Positions 46,898-56,714 are shown, counted from the first letter of the stretch. The stretch is 64,000 nucleotides of DNA from JADKIH01 sp049363815 (GCA_049363815.1 JBMQEM010000068.1:1-64000); one strand, 5' to 3'. Made by a program: numbers and translations. Notes: generated from the letters alone by a model not told the origin.

Positions 46898-48904
46898 CTA
46901 TGAAATTTTCAAAAACCTAGCATTAAAAGCTACAATAATAGTACTCAAACTCATCAAAACTGCACCTGCTGCCGGATTGAGCATTATTCCAAACATCCCT
47001 GCTGCCAATGGAATAGCAACTACATTATACCCTGTAGCCCAGATCAAATTTTGAACCATCTTCCTGTAAGTAGCTTTTCCAAAAAGAATAAGGTTTACTA
47101 TGTCTTCCGGATTGCTGTTCACTAAAACGATTCCTGCTGTCTCCGCTGCAATATCGCTTCCACTACCTACCGCAATTCCAACGTCGGCTTGCGCTAAAGC
47201 CGGGGCATCATTAACTCCATCTCCTGCCATTGCAATGAATTCACCTTTTTGTTGCAGTTCTTTTATCTTATCAAGTTTTTGGTGAGGTAAAACCTCTGCA
47301 AAATAACCATCCATTTTTAATTGCCGGCTGACACTTTCAGCGACTTTATTATTATCACCTGTTAAAAGGATCGATTTAATATTGGCATCATGTAATCTTT
47401 CAATTGCTTTACCTGATTCCGGACGGATTTCATCGGCAAGGGATATAAACCCACTTACTTTATCACTTACTAATACATAAATAACCGTTTCATTAGGTTG
47501 AGCGTCTTTCAGTAACATTTCAGGATAATTTTTCTGAATAAATGCCGGACTGGAAACTAGAACTTTTGAGTTGTTTATAATTCCAGTGATACCTTGCCCT
47601 GTAATAGCTTTAAATTCAGAAACAGGAAGTGGGTTCAATTTTCTTTCATTTGCCTTTTTAACTATCCCTGTGGCAATAGGATGTTCAGAATTTTGTTCAA
47701 GTGAAAAAGCCATTTGAAGTATTAACTCATCATTGACAGAGGAATCAAATGAACCATACCGGATCACATTGAAATTTCCATAAGTAAGTGTCCCCGTTTT
47801 ATCAAAAATTACTGTGGTAACTTTTCTGGAGTTTTCAAATGCTGTTCTGTTTTTGATCAACAAACCATGCTTTGCAGACAAGGAGGTAGATTTTGCAACT
47901 ACTAATGGCACAGCTAAGCCTAATGCATGAGGACAACAAATTACTATCACTGTAACCATTCTTTCCATTGCAAATGCCAATGACTCATTCGCAACTGACC
48001 ACCAATAGAAGAATGTAGATATTCCAGCAACCAAAGCTACAATGGTTAAAATTCTTGCCGCTTTGTCGGCAAGTAATTGTGTTTTTGATTTTGTCTTCTG
48101 AGCATCATTTACTAATTTAATTACACTTGCAAGGTAAGAGTCTTTTGAAGGATGAGTGACAGAAATTTTTAAGGAACCATTTCCATTGATAGAACCTGCA
48201 ATCACTTTTTGTCCCTTTTGCTTTTTCACGGGTACCGATTCACCTGTAAGCATTGATTCGTTTATATAGCTTTCACCATCTGAAATAATTCCATCGGCTC
48301 CAATCTTTTCTCCGGGTTTGATTAGAATTAGGTCGCCGATATTTAACGAATCAACTTTAACTTCATGGGTTATATCACCCTTAATTAAATGTGCGCTTGA
48401 CGGTAGTAATTGTACCAGCAGTTCCAATTCTCTTGAGGCCCCGGCAATAGATTTCATTTCTATCCAATGTCCAAGTAACATAATAAGAATAAGTGTACAT
48501 AGTTCCCAAAAGAAATCCATCCCTTGTAAACCAAATACAGTAGCAACACTATAAGCATACGCGACAGTTATAGCAATCGCAATCAAGGTCATCATTCCAA
48601 AAGTTCTTTGCTTGAACTCATCAACAAGACCTTTCAGGAAAGGAAATCCTCCATATACAAAAACCACAGAGGATAAAGAGAAGAGAACATAGATTGAACC
48701 TGAAAAAGAAAAATCAAAATCGAACCATTTTTGGATCATAGGCGAAAGCAACATAACCGGAATAGTCAGGAGTAGCGTTACATAAAACCTACGTTTAAAA
48801 TCCTTGATCATCATTTTGTGATGGTCATGATTCATCATTCCCATCGGTGGATTTGCATGATTCGAATGTTCCACGTTATTATGTCCTTGATGTTGATGTT
48901 CCAT
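46898..48904 (-). CDS. copB: CopB-type heavy-metal P-type ATPase (Cu/Ag)
   Basis: A 668-residue P1B ATPase. The N-terminus (1-35) is His/Met-rich instead of carrying an HMA domain. Then membrane helices, actuator TGES, the metal motif CPH (CCPHALGLAVPLV, near 324), phosphorylation motif DKTGT (near 368), and the hinge GDGVNDAPALAQADVGIAVGSG (quoted in part: GDGVNDAPALAQ). A CPH motif is the mark of the P1B-3/CopB subgroup, which moves Cu(II)/Cu(I) or Ag out of the cytoplasm. The motifs are intact. It lies between the methyltransferases and the RND genes. Confidence 0.9.
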   Translation of the reverse strand: MEHQHQGHNNVEHSNHANPPMGMMNHDHHKMMIKDFKRRFYVTLLLTIPVMLLSPMIQKWFDFDFSFSGSIYVLFSLSSVVFVYGGFPFLKGLVDEFKQRTFGMMTLIAIAITVAYAYSVATVFGLQGMDFFWELCTLILIMLLGHWIEMKSIAGASRELELLVQLLPSSAHLIKGDITHEVKVDSLNIGDLILIKPGEKIGADGIISDGESYINESMLTGESVPVKKQKGQKVIAGSINGNGSLKISVTHPSKDSYLASVIKLVNDAQKTKSKTQLLADKAARILTIVALVAGISTFFYWWSVANESLAFAMERMVTVIVICCPHALGLAVPLVVAKSTSLSAKHGLLIKNRTAFENSRKVTTVIFDKTGTLTYGNFNVIRYGSFDSSVNDELILQMAFSLEQNSEHPIATGIVKKANERKLNPLPVSEFKAITGQGITGIINNSKVLVSSPAFIQKNYPEMLLKDAQPNETVIYVLVSDKVSGFISLADEIRPESGKAIERLHDANIKSILLTGDNNKVAESVSRQLKMDGYFAEVLPHQKLDKIKELQQKGEFIAMAGDGVNDAPALAQADVGIAVGSGSDIAAETAGIVLVNSNPEDIVNLILFGKATYRKMVQNLIWATGYNVVAIPLAAGMFGIMLNPAAGAVLMSLSTIIVAFNARFLKIS

Positions 48905-49003
48905 ATAAGTATTTTACTTTTGAATATACGAGTTAATTTACTGTGCTAATGAGGTATAAATCTATGCTTAAATTAACCCCTTTAGCTACGATGATCAAAT
49001 TGT

Positions 49004-49492
49004 TTATAGAATTCTTCCATCAATGCTTTTTTTAGTATCCTCTAGCATATTTTTCAAACACCAGTTACAATAGATTTTTGCAAAAAAGAAAGAAAGAACT
49101 TTATAGTACCATTGTTTTGGTGGCAAGTAGCTTATTGAAAGATTCGCGATAGTTGAATTTTCAAGTGGAGATAATTCAAACCACATTCGATACCATGACA
49201 TTATAATAATTTTAGCATCACCGATTGTTTCCCATTCTTTAAGTTGAGGAGGCTGCCACTTTGTAACTTCTTCGGTGAAGTCGATAGGCATTCCAGCCAT
49301 TTTTCCATACCAGCGATATCTTGCTCCAAATCCAATTGAATTATTTGATAGTTGGACTAACTTTAATTTGCTTCCCATCATCATCATAGAACTTTCACTC
49401 ATGTGCATACCGGTTTTTGAAAAATCATCCATCTGCCGAAAAACAATTTCAGGTGTGGATTTTATGAGAACACTTTTGGACTTTGTCTTCAT
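49004..49492 (-). CDS. SRPBCC-fold protein (polyketide cyclase-like)
   Basis: A 162-residue protein from the ATG at 49492 (MKTKSKSVLIKSTPEIVFRQ). The frame opens 14 codons earlier, without family support. The pattern 'S.V.I.ap.e.Vf..l.d...', a middle GFGARYRWYGK and late tryptophan strands fit the START/SRPBCC hydrophobic-cavity fold. Such proteins bind small hydrophobic ligands. It lies 61 bases downstream of the cusA 5' half, and its link to metal handling is unclear. Confidence 0.7.
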   Translation of the reverse strand: MKTKSKSVLIKSTPEIVFRQMDDFSKTGMHMSESSMMMMGSKLKLVQLSNNSIGFGARYRWYGKMAGMPIDFTEEVTKWQPPQLKEWETIGDAKIIIMSWYRMWFELSPLENSTIANLSISYLPPKQWYYKVLSFFFAKIYCNWCLKNMLEDTKKSIDGRIL

Positions 49493-49553
49493 AATTATCG
49501 GTTTTTCTATATGAAACAACTCTTTCTCTTGCATGAAACTTCGTGCATATGAT

Positions 49554-50822
49554 TTATTCTTTCATTTGTGCTTCACTTAAGTGCCTGTAGGCATTTTCCA
49601 CCATTACAATTCCATCATCCACTATAACACCAATTGCTAATGCAATTCCTGTAAGTGACATAATGTTGGAAGAAAACCCTAAAAGATTTAAGAGAATAAA
49701 ACTTGATGCAACAGAAACAGGAATTTGAATGAGAATTATAATTGCGCTTCGCCAATGGAAAAGAAAAATTAAAATGACTATAGTAACACTAATAAACACT
49801 TCAACAAGTGTTCCCTTTACTGAACTAATAGCTTCTTCAATTAATCCACTTCTGTCATAATTAATTTTAAATTTCACGCCTTCAGGTAAACCTTTTTGCA
49901 ATTCAGCCATTTTAGCCTTTACGTTTTTTATAACTTCATCAGCATTTTCTCCGTATCGCATTACTACAATTCCACCGACTTTTTCGCCTTCTCCGTTCTC
50001 GTCAAAAATTCCGTATCGGATGTCGCCACCCATCTGCACCGACCCTACATCTTTAATTCTTATGGGAACATTATTGGAAGTGCTAAGTGAAATATTTTCA
50101 ATTTCACCGATTGATTTAATGTAACCTAAACCTCGGACGATATATGACTTATCGCTCATTTCAAATTTTCGTCCTCCAACATCATTGTTGTTTGATTTCA
50201 CCGCTTGCAAAACGTCCATCATTGAAAGATTAAAGAAGTTCAGTTTCACAGGGTCAATAATTACTTGATACTGTTTTTGAAAACCTCCGAAGGAGGCAAC
50301 TTCACTTACTCCGGGAACTGTTTGTAAGGAAAACTTGATATACCAATCCTGCAAAGCACGTTGTTCGCCAAGATCATATCCTTTGGCATCTAAGGAATAC
50401 CAAAAGATATGGCCAACGCCAGTTCCATCAGGGCCGAGTGTTGGTGAAATTCCTTCTGGTAAAAGTTTCTGTGCAAAATTTAGCCGCTCTGCTACCCTTG
50501 TTCTCGCCCAATAAATGTCAACATTATCCTCAAACACCAGATATACGAAACTCATTCCGAACATTGATGAGCCTCGGATGTTTTTAAGTTTCGCAATGCC
50601 TTGCAAATTTGAAACGAGTGGATATGTAATTTGGTCCTCAATTACCTGCGGGCTTCTCCCCATCCATTCAGTAAAAACAATTACCTGATTTTCGGATAAG
50701 TCAGGTATTGCATCTACGGGGTTGTGCTGCACTTCGTAAAGTCCCCAACCTAACATGCCTGCAGCAATAAGTAATACAACAAAGCGATTGCGCAATGAGA
50801 TTGATATGAGACGTTCAACCAT
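49554..50822 (-). CDS. cusA (5' half): CusA-type RND permease, N-terminal half
   Basis: 422 residues matching the first part of a Cus/Czc RND permease (full length ~1050): TM1 near 15-35, the porter domain with WMGRSPQVIEDQITYPLV, then TM2-TM4, ending with AIGVIVDDGIVMVENAYRHLSEAQMKE (quoted in part: VIVDDGIVMVENA) and a stop. It ends in the loop between TM4 and TM5 and lacks the remaining eight helices. The rest is coded at 54777-56672, nearly 4 kb upstream on the same strand. 422 + 631 gives 1053 residues without overlap. It starts 11 bases after a heavy-metal-binding lipoprotein gene. Confidence 0.85.
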   Translation of the reverse strand: MVERLISISLRNRFVVLLIAAGMLGWGLYEVQHNPVDAIPDLSENQVIVFTEWMGRSPQVIEDQITYPLVSNLQGIAKLKNIRGSSMFGMSFVYLVFEDNVDIYWARTRVAERLNFAQKLLPEGISPTLGPDGTGVGHIFWYSLDAKGYDLGEQRALQDWYIKFSLQTVPGVSEVASFGGFQKQYQVIIDPVKLNFFNLSMMDVLQAVKSNNNDVGGRKFEMSDKSYIVRGLGYIKSIGEIENISLSTSNNVPIRIKDVGSVQMGGDIRYGIFDENGEGEKVGGIVVMRYGENADEVIKNVKAKMAELQKGLPEGVKFKINYDRSGLIEEAISSVKGTLVEVFISVTIVILIFLFHWRSAIIILIQIPVSVASSFILLNLLGFSSNIMSLTGIALAIGVIVDDGIVMVENAYRHLSEAQMKE

Positions 50823-50833
50823 TGTTGTTTGAA

Positions 50834-51103
50834 TTAGTGTTTTTTCATTTCAGATAATTCCATTCCACACTTTGGGCAATCTCCCGGTTTATCGGATAGT
50901 ACTTCTAGGTCCATCACACATTGGTAGAATGCTTCTCCATTTTGCAACACCGTTGTGTCAATGTTGAAGTTTTGTGATGTGTTTTGACCTTGATTTGTTG
51001 TGGAATCGGGCAAGGTTCCTTTTTCACTTTTGTTTGATGAACTATTGCAGGCGCCTAGTACTATTATACTACCTAATGCCAATAAAAGAATTGCTTTTTT
51101 CAT
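50834..51103 (-). CDS. Heavy-metal-binding-domain lipoprotein (copy 2)
   Basis: An 89-residue lipoprotein: signal with lipobox LGAC (Cys19), a low-complexity Ser/Asn linker, then a heavy-metal-binding domain YQCVMDLEV...GDCPKCGMEL with paired Cys/Met. This HMBD is found in CusB-like adaptors and small periplasmic chaperones for Cu/Ag. It lies 22 bases after the CusB-like gene and 11 bases before the cusA 5' half. A similar lipoprotein lies at 56787-57005, before the other cusA half. Confidence 0.85.
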   Translation of the reverse strand: MKKAILLLALGSIIVLGACNSSSNKSEKGTLPDSTTNQGQNTSQNFNIDTTVLQNGEAFYQCVMDLEVLSDKPGDCPKCGMELSEMKKH

Positions 51104-51125
51104 TTATACTATTTATTTAGAGAGT

Positions 51126-52346
51126 TTACATTTTCATTCCCGGCATTTCTTGATGGCCTTCCATAGGGTTCGCTCCTTTTTTAAAAATATATTCACTGTT
51201 CAATAAGTATGCACCCTTCACAACAACAACATCACCTTCTTTCAGTCCATCAATTATTTCAATTTGGCTACTGTTCTGCATACCTACTGTTACCATTTTA
51301 TTTTCAAACACTCCATCAGGGTTTCTCACCCACACATTTGCTCCTTTACTATCCTGAACAATTGCATCTATAGGAAGCGCATAAGATTTTTTCTTTTCTG
51401 TTTGTAAGCTTATATTAGCTAACATTCCGGGCTTTATTTGTCTTGATGAATTAGTTAACTGAAATCTTGCTAAAACATACCGTTGTGGTGCTTGCACTTG
51501 TGGATCAATAAAAACTACTTTCCCCGAAAACAATTCTTGAGTTACAGCAGGAATAGAAAAAGTAGCTTCTGTTCGAATTTTTATATAAGTTAAATAGGGG
51601 AGATAGACTTGGGCTTCTACCCAAAGTGCGTTTATTGAAGCGAGTCGGAAAAGAGTAGCGCCTGCTGAGACGTAATTCCCTTCATTAACAGATATTTCGG
51701 TCACAAAACCCTCCGTTATCGCAAACACCGGAATAGTTTGTAGAATTTGCCTGGAGGTAGTAAGTTGATTGATTTGCAATTCGCTCATTCCAAACAACAG
51801 CAACTTATTTTTAGTGCTTTTGATAAAATCACCAGTTGAAAATGATTTTTGTAGTGCTAGCAAATATTCTTCTTGCGCTAAGTTTAAATCTTCACTGTAG
51901 ATTTCATAAAGCATCTGCCCTCTACTAATGTATTCTCCAATGTTTCTTACGGCTAACTTTTCAATTCTTCCTTGGACTCTTGCACTGATAGCATCTGAAA
52001 GATTTTGGTCCACTGTAACTTTTCCTGTAAGGGTAATTTCTTTAGCCAACTCATGAACACGAAGTGTGTCATATGTAATGTTACCCAATTTGATTTGTTG
52101 GGAACTTAGTTTTATTTGTCCCGTTTTGAGATTATTCCTTTTTACCTTAATCAGTTTCATGTGGCAAATTGGACAGTTGCCGGCTTTATTTTCTATCACT
52201 TGCGGATCCATTGAGCATGTGAAATACTCATCTGATCCCGCCATCTCGGCATGATTATTATTTTTTTTGCATGAAATTAGCAACAGAATAGATGCTAAAA
52301 AAAGCATCATGACTTGGATTGTGATATTTATTTTACTTCTGTACAT
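51126..52346 (-). CDS. CusB-like periplasmic adaptor with HMBD
   Basis: A 406-residue membrane-fusion protein. A lipobox LLLISC (Cys26) follows a hydrophobic segment, then an HMBD (YFTCSMDPQV...NCPICHMKL, ~41-70), barrel-sandwich and beta-barrel segments and a C-terminal RND-contact domain (from GMQNSSQIEIIDGLKEGDVVVVKGA, quoted in part: GLKEGDVVVVKGA). It would join CusA to the outer-membrane channel and pass Cu/Ag to it. It overlaps the previous adaptor gene by 14 bases. Confidence 0.9.
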   Translation of the reverse strand: MYRSKINITIQVMMLFLASILLLISCKKNNNHAEMAGSDEYFTCSMDPQVIENKAGNCPICHMKLIKVKRNNLKTGQIKLSSQQIKLGNITYDTLRVHELAKEITLTGKVTVDQNLSDAISARVQGRIEKLAVRNIGEYISRGQMLYEIYSEDLNLAQEEYLLALQKSFSTGDFIKSTKNKLLLFGMSELQINQLTTSRQILQTIPVFAITEGFVTEISVNEGNYVSAGATLFRLASINALWVEAQVYLPYLTYIKIRTEATFSIPAVTQELFSGKVVFIDPQVQAPQRYVLARFQLTNSSRQIKPGMLANISLQTEKKKSYALPIDAIVQDSKGANVWVRNPDGVFENKMVTVGMQNSSQIEIIDGLKEGDVVVVKGAYLLNSEYIFKKGANPMEGHQEMPGMKM

Positions 52347-53586
52347 TATTTTCGGTTTGAATAAAGCTTTCGCTGTCTACCATGAATTGTGCATTGGCAG
52401 CAACCATTTCATTTTCTTTTAATCCGGATTTTATTTGAACCAATGAATCTGTGAAAGCTCCCGTTTGTATTACTTTGGTAACAAAACGGTTTTCTGATTT
52501 TACAAATACGATTTGATTATATCCTAAGTTAACAATTGCATTTCGTGGCAACCATATTCCCTTAATTTCCGATGAAGTAATATTAGCAGAAACCAGCGTA
52601 CCTATTTTAATTTGTAGGTCTTGGGAATTCTTCAAATACACTCTAGCTTTAATTGCAGAATAATTTTGACCTGCAACAGGTTCAATGTAACTGATGGTAG
52701 AATAAATAACATTGGTAGGATCGGCTTCATTTGTGAGGGAAACTTTGTCCCCTATATTGATTAGTGCAGCATCTTGCGGAAATATATCCAACACTGCCCA
52801 AACCTGACTTATGTTGTAAACCGAAAAAAATGCCTGACCACTTTGCAAATACATTCCTTCCTTAATTGAAAGTGCGGAGGTTCTTGAGGACGAAAGATTC
52901 TCAACTTGCATTTGTGTCTGCGATTCACTTGTTGTATTCATTCCTGAACTCATTCCATTCGCCTTAGAAGATGCAACAGAAGTAACTCCACTACTGATTC
53001 CTAAGTCATGAATGTGTCCAGTATATGGACTGTATATTGGTAATGGATTTATCAGTTGTTTCGTGGTTTCAATTTGTTTAAGTTGTTCATTGTTTAATCC
53101 TAGCAATTGTAATTTAGTTTTAGATGAATTGATGAGCGGAAAGTCCTTTATAGAACTGTTCAAAAGATAAATTAGATTTTGTTGTTCAGTCAAAATTTCC
53201 GGACTGTAGATATCCATGATTCGCTGACCTTTAAAAACATTTTCAAAATTGAAGCGCACATACAATTTTTCAATTCGCCCACTGAACCGTGCGCTGATAT
53301 TGTTGAGTGAGCGAGGATCGTAAACAATTACGCCTATTGCATTTAATCGGGGCGTAATCGCTTGTTGCATAGGTAAAATTGTTTTTACTTCACTAAACAC
53401 AGTTTGATTAGTCGGTTGCTCTAAGCCTTCCAACTCACTGGTCTTGTTTGTCTGAATGTGTTTGTGTTCATCTCTACTAGTGCAAGACGAGATGAAAAAC
53501 AGAATTGCAATCCCGATAAACACCGAGAAAGCAACGATCCCATTGCCTCTTGCCATGCCCTTATCGAATTTCCAATTCTTTTTCAT
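52333..53586 (-). CDS. Second RND periplasmic adaptor (HlyD/CusB family)
   Basis: A 417-residue adaptor with a lipobox FISSC (Cys35). It has a barrel-sandwich domain, a hairpin and the C-terminal beta domain (SGLKENEMVAANAQFMVDSES, quoted in part: GLKENEMVAANAQF). A Ser/Met/Gly-rich insert (~190-225, with MSSGMNTT and QTQMQVENLSSS) sits inside the lipoyl domain. Two adaptors in one operon are known in some Bacteroidota Cus loci. It overlaps the TolC-like gene by 26 bases and the next adaptor by 14. Confidence 0.85.
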   Translation of the reverse strand: MKKNWKFDKGMARGNGIVAFSVFIGIAILFFISSCTSRDEHKHIQTNKTSELEGLEQPTNQTVFSEVKTILPMQQAITPRLNAIGVIVYDPRSLNNISARFSGRIEKLYVRFNFENVFKGQRIMDIYSPEILTEQQNLIYLLNSSIKDFPLINSSKTKLQLLGLNNEQLKQIETTKQLINPLPIYSPYTGHIHDLGISSGVTSVASSKANGMSSGMNTTSESQTQMQVENLSSSRTSALSIKEGMYLQSGQAFFSVYNISQVWAVLDIFPQDAALINIGDKVSLTNEADPTNVIYSTISYIEPVAGQNYSAIKARVYLKNSQDLQIKIGTLVSANITSSEIKGIWLPRNAIVNLGYNQIVFVKSENRFVTKVIQTGAFTDSLVQIKSGLKENEMVAANAQFMVDSESFIQTENNVQK

Positions 53587-54787
53587 ATTCTACTTGTAAT
53601 TTAAAAAGTGCATTCAATTGATCTAATTCATTCATTTTTGCCATTCGATGCATCTTCAACGCATCAAGTACGACAAAAAGATCCTCTGTATTTTGCTCAT
53701 AGGCAAGCATTGAAGTTTCATAACTCTTGAAATAGGTTGGAATTATCAAATTAGTATAATTAGTCAGTTGCTGCTTTGAATATTTTATTTGTGTCTGCAA
53801 TGAGGCTATTTTACCTGCTGTTTCATTAACAAGAGATTGTTTTTGATAACTTATAGCATTGAGGGTGTTGTTCAACCCTTTAATATTTGATTTGTATTCT
53901 TTGGTTGCCCACGGGGCAATTGGAATTGTCATCATTCCCATTGCTGAATACTGATTGGGCATCATACCCAGTGATTGCATGTGACTTAGTGAAATTCCGA
54001 AGTCAGGCAAGCGTTTTGATTTTTCGTATTGCTGTTGGAATTTAAGTAAGCCAATATTTGCATCAAATTGTTTGATATCACTGCGTGATGTTGTAATAAG
54101 GAAAGTGTCAATTAACTGCAATTCATAATCGTATGATTTGAATGAGGTATCAACATCAAACTCATATGACTTGTCAATATTCATGAGCGTGTTAAGTTCA
54201 ATATTTTTCATTTTCATATCGCCAACCAGCATTGCTTCCATATTGCGCAATTCAAATAAGTCTGCTTGAGATTTGTAAATGTTATTGAGTTTTTCTTTGT
54301 TAAAGGTGTAACGATTTTGTGCAACCTGAACGATATAATTCAAAAGGGAATCGGTTTGCATTAATACATAGTATTTCTTTTGCAGTACTATCCATTCGTA
54401 ATAATTCATTTTAGCCATTGCGAACATTTCATTCTTCTTTGCAGCTTTTCCTTGTTGTTCAATTGAAGCCATGCCCTGCATAAATTGATAATTCGCTTTT
54501 TGTTTTGTGGGATTCGGAATCATTTGTTCTCCTGTTATCATCCACATTCCATCGCTAAAGCTTTTGTAGGGAGCTTGCCACGGTCCTGTAGAAATAGTGG
54601 GAGGCATCCAACTTTTGGCCATCTCCGAATAATTATTCGCAGCATTTATTTGCTCATCATACATTTTGAGCATTGGGTTATTATTTTCTATCCTACTCAA
54701 AACTGAGTCAATTGTCAACACTTGTCCGAATGTTTGAATTACACAAAGACAAAAAATAAATAGCAATATTATTTTATTATTCTTCAT
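53561..54787 (-). CDS. TolC-family outer-membrane efflux channel
   Basis: A 408-residue protein with a signal peptide ending near TFGQ and long alternating helices typical of TolC (first repeat ENNPMLKMYDEQINAANNY; second repeat RSDIKQFDANIGLLKFQ). It would form the outer-membrane exit of the Cus pump. It overlaps the cusA 3' half by 11 bases and the following adaptor gene by 26 bases, so translation is probably coupled. Confidence 0.85.
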   Translation of the reverse strand: MKNNKIILLFIFCLCVIQTFGQVLTIDSVLSRIENNNPMLKMYDEQINAANNYSEMAKSWMPPTISTGPWQAPYKSFSDGMWMITGEQMIPNPTKQKANYQFMQGMASIEQQGKAAKKNEMFAMAKMNYYEWIVLQKKYYVLMQTDSLLNYIVQVAQNRYTFNKEKLNNIYKSQADLFELRNMEAMLVGDMKMKNIELNTLMNIDKSYEFDVDTSFKSYDYELQLIDTFLITTSRSDIKQFDANIGLLKFQQQYEKSKRLPDFGISLSHMQSLGMMPNQYSAMGMMTIPIAPWATKEYKSNIKGLNNTLNAISYQKQSLVNETAGKIASLQTQIKYSKQQLTNYTNLIIPTYFKSYETSMLAYEQNTEDLFVVLDALKMHRMAKMNELDQLNALFKLQVEYEKELEIR

Positions 54788-56672
54788 TTATTCCCGGCAG
54801 GATTATTTTTCCATGTTTTTTTAATTCTCTTTCCTTTCCCATTTCATAAATTATAGGTGTTACCAATAAGACATAAATAGTAGAAGTAATTACACCCCCA
54901 ATCAATGGAATTGTAATAGGTAACATCACATCGCTGCCCGTACCAGTTGACCAGAGTATAGGAATTAAGCCAAAAAGCGAAACGGAAACAGTCATTAATT
55001 TTGGTCGTAATCGTTGAACGGCACCGTCCATTATGTATTTACGTAAATCAGCTTTCGTAATAGTCTCATTTGAGTTACCTTTATCTTTAACCAACTTTTC
55101 CATATACTCATTAAGGTATATTACCATCAACATTGCTGTTTCAATTGCCACACCAAACAATGCGATAAAACCAACGGCAACGGCAACTGATAAATTCACT
55201 CCATAGAAATAAACCATATACACTCCGCCTATTAATGCAAACGGAACAGTAATCATAGTCAGTAAAGCTTCTTTCAATGATTTGTAAGTAAAATACAATA
55301 CCATAAAAATGATAATAAGAACAATTGGCATAATAAATTTCAACGTTTTGTTTGCGCGAATTTGATTTTCATATTGACCACTCCATTCAAGGTTGTAACC
55401 TTTCGGAAGTTTGGAAAACATTTTGTCCAATTTGTCTTGTGCTTCTTTCACTGTGCTTCCCAAGTCACGATCCCGTACATTGAACAATACGGTTCCCCGC
55501 AACATAGCGTTTTCTGAGTTTATCATTGGTGGACCTTCCGAAACAGTTACTTCAGCTACTGATGAAAGCGGAACCGTTCCATAATTCATTGTCTTTATAG
55601 GAATTTGGTTTATAGCTTCTAAACTGTTTCTGTAGTCCTGTGCGAACCGTGCATTCACAGTAAATCGTTCTCTGCTTTCAATTGTTGTAGTCAGATTCAT
55701 TCCACCTAATGCAGTTTCAACATACATATTCACATCATCCACACTCAAACCATATTTCCCAATTTCATTTTTTTTCACAGTAATATCCACATATCGTCCT
55801 CCTGTAACAGGTTCAACATACAAATCTTTTATGCCATTAATTCCTTGCAATTCATTTTTCATTTTTACTGCGAGAGAATAGATGGAATCAAGATTTTGTC
55901 CATAAATTTTCAAACCTACATCTGTTCGTATTCCTGTTGAAAGCATGTTGATTCGGTTGATAATTGGTTGAGTGAACCCGTTAACTACACCCGGAATTTG
56001 CAACTTTGCATTCAATTCGTTAATTATCTCGTTCTTGGTTATACCGCTTCTCCATTCTGTTTTTGGTTTCAAAAGAATAATTGTTTCAATCATACTGATT
56101 GGAGAATTATCGGTCGCTGTGTTTGCTCTGCCGGCTTTGCCTAATACATTTTCTACTTCAGGAACTGACATAATTAACTTATCCTGTACCTGTAAAATTC
56201 TTTTTACCTCAGAATTTGATACATCAGGTAGTGTTACAGGCATGAACAGTATAGAGCCTTCATCCAACGGAGGCATAAACTCTGAGCCCATTCGAAACAA
56301 CATTATACCACCAACAGTGAGCGCAATTATATTTATTGCTATTACGGTTTTTCGCCAATGCAAGCACCATTTCAAAATAGGAGAATAAATCTTCTCCAAG
56401 ACCCGCGTTACAGGGTTGGCACTTTCAGGTTTTAATTTCCCTTTTAAAATAAATGAAATCAAAACAGGTGCAAGCGTAATAGCAAGAAATGCATCAATAA
56501 TAAGTATGAAAGATTTTGTCCAAGCTAGTGGATGGAACATTTTTCCTTCAATACCGGTAAGTAAAAAAACGGGAAGAAAAGAGGTAATTACAACGATGGT
56601 TGAATAAAACACACCAGGTCCTACCTGTTTAGAGGACTTTTCAATTATTTGTAATCGTTCTTTACTTTCCAC
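54777..56672 (-). CDS. cusA (3' half): CusA-type RND permease, C-terminal half
   Basis: 631 residues beginning in the TM4-TM5 loop (ESKERLQIIEKSSKQVGPG) and covering TM5-TM12. The three copper-binding methionines of CusA are conserved: Met168 in LIMSVPEV, Met194 in SPISMIET and Met243 in INMLSTGI. The pump is therefore Cu/Ag-type, not Zn/Co-type. The start is a GTG; upstream in frame is a TGA six codons earlier, so no leftover of the first half remains. It is the first of the overlapping efflux genes and continues into TolC with an 11-base overlap. Its missing first half lies at 49554-50822. Confidence 0.85.
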   Translation of the reverse strand: MESKERLQIIEKSSKQVGPGVFYSTIVVITSFLPVFLLTGIEGKMFHPLAWTKSFILIIDAFLAITLAPVLISFILKGKLKPESANPVTRVLEKIYSPILKWCLHWRKTVIAINIIALTVGGIMLFRMGSEFMPPLDEGSILFMPVTLPDVSNSEVKRILQVQDKLIMSVPEVENVLGKAGRANTATDNSPISMIETIILLKPKTEWRSGITKNEIINELNAKLQIPGVVNGFTQPIINRINMLSTGIRTDVGLKIYGQNLDSIYSLAVKMKNELQGINGIKDLYVEPVTGGRYVDITVKKNEIGKYGLSVDDVNMYVETALGGMNLTTTIESRERFTVNARFAQDYRNSLEAINQIPIKTMNYGTVPLSSVAEVTVSEGPPMINSENAMLRGTVLFNVRDRDLGSTVKEAQDKLDKMFSKLPKGYNLEWSGQYENQIRANKTLKFIMPIVLIIIFMVLYFTYKSLKEALLTMITVPFALIGGVYMVYFYGVNLSVAVAVGFIALFGVAIETAMLMVIYLNEYMEKLVKDKGNSNETITKADLRKYIMDGAVQRLRPKLMTVSVSLFGLIPILWSTGTGSDVMLPITIPLIGGVITSTIYVLLVTPIIYEMGKERELKKHGKIILPGINEE

Positions 56673-56692
56673 CTTTGCAATTATTTTTCATT

Positions 56693-56714
56693 AAAAAAAA
56701 TAGCGAAACTATTT
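56693..56714 (-). terminator. AT-rich terminator-like hairpin before the cusA 3' half
   Basis: AAATAG (56698-56703)/CTATTT (56709-56714) with loop CGAAA. On the minus strand the stem is followed by a run of U. It lies between the lipoprotein gene and the GTG of the cusA 3' half. The stem is short, so its strength is doubtful. Confidence 0.35.

Noticed and set aside
49554..56672. cusA halves as pseudogene fragments
   Set aside because: Both halves are long open frames with clean ends, add up to a full protein, and keep the copper Met triad; overlapping downstream genes argue for translation.
49554..56672. Insertion of a mobile element inside cusA
   Set aside because: The order of the halves is reversed relative to a simple insertion, and no transposase or terminal repeats are seen between them.
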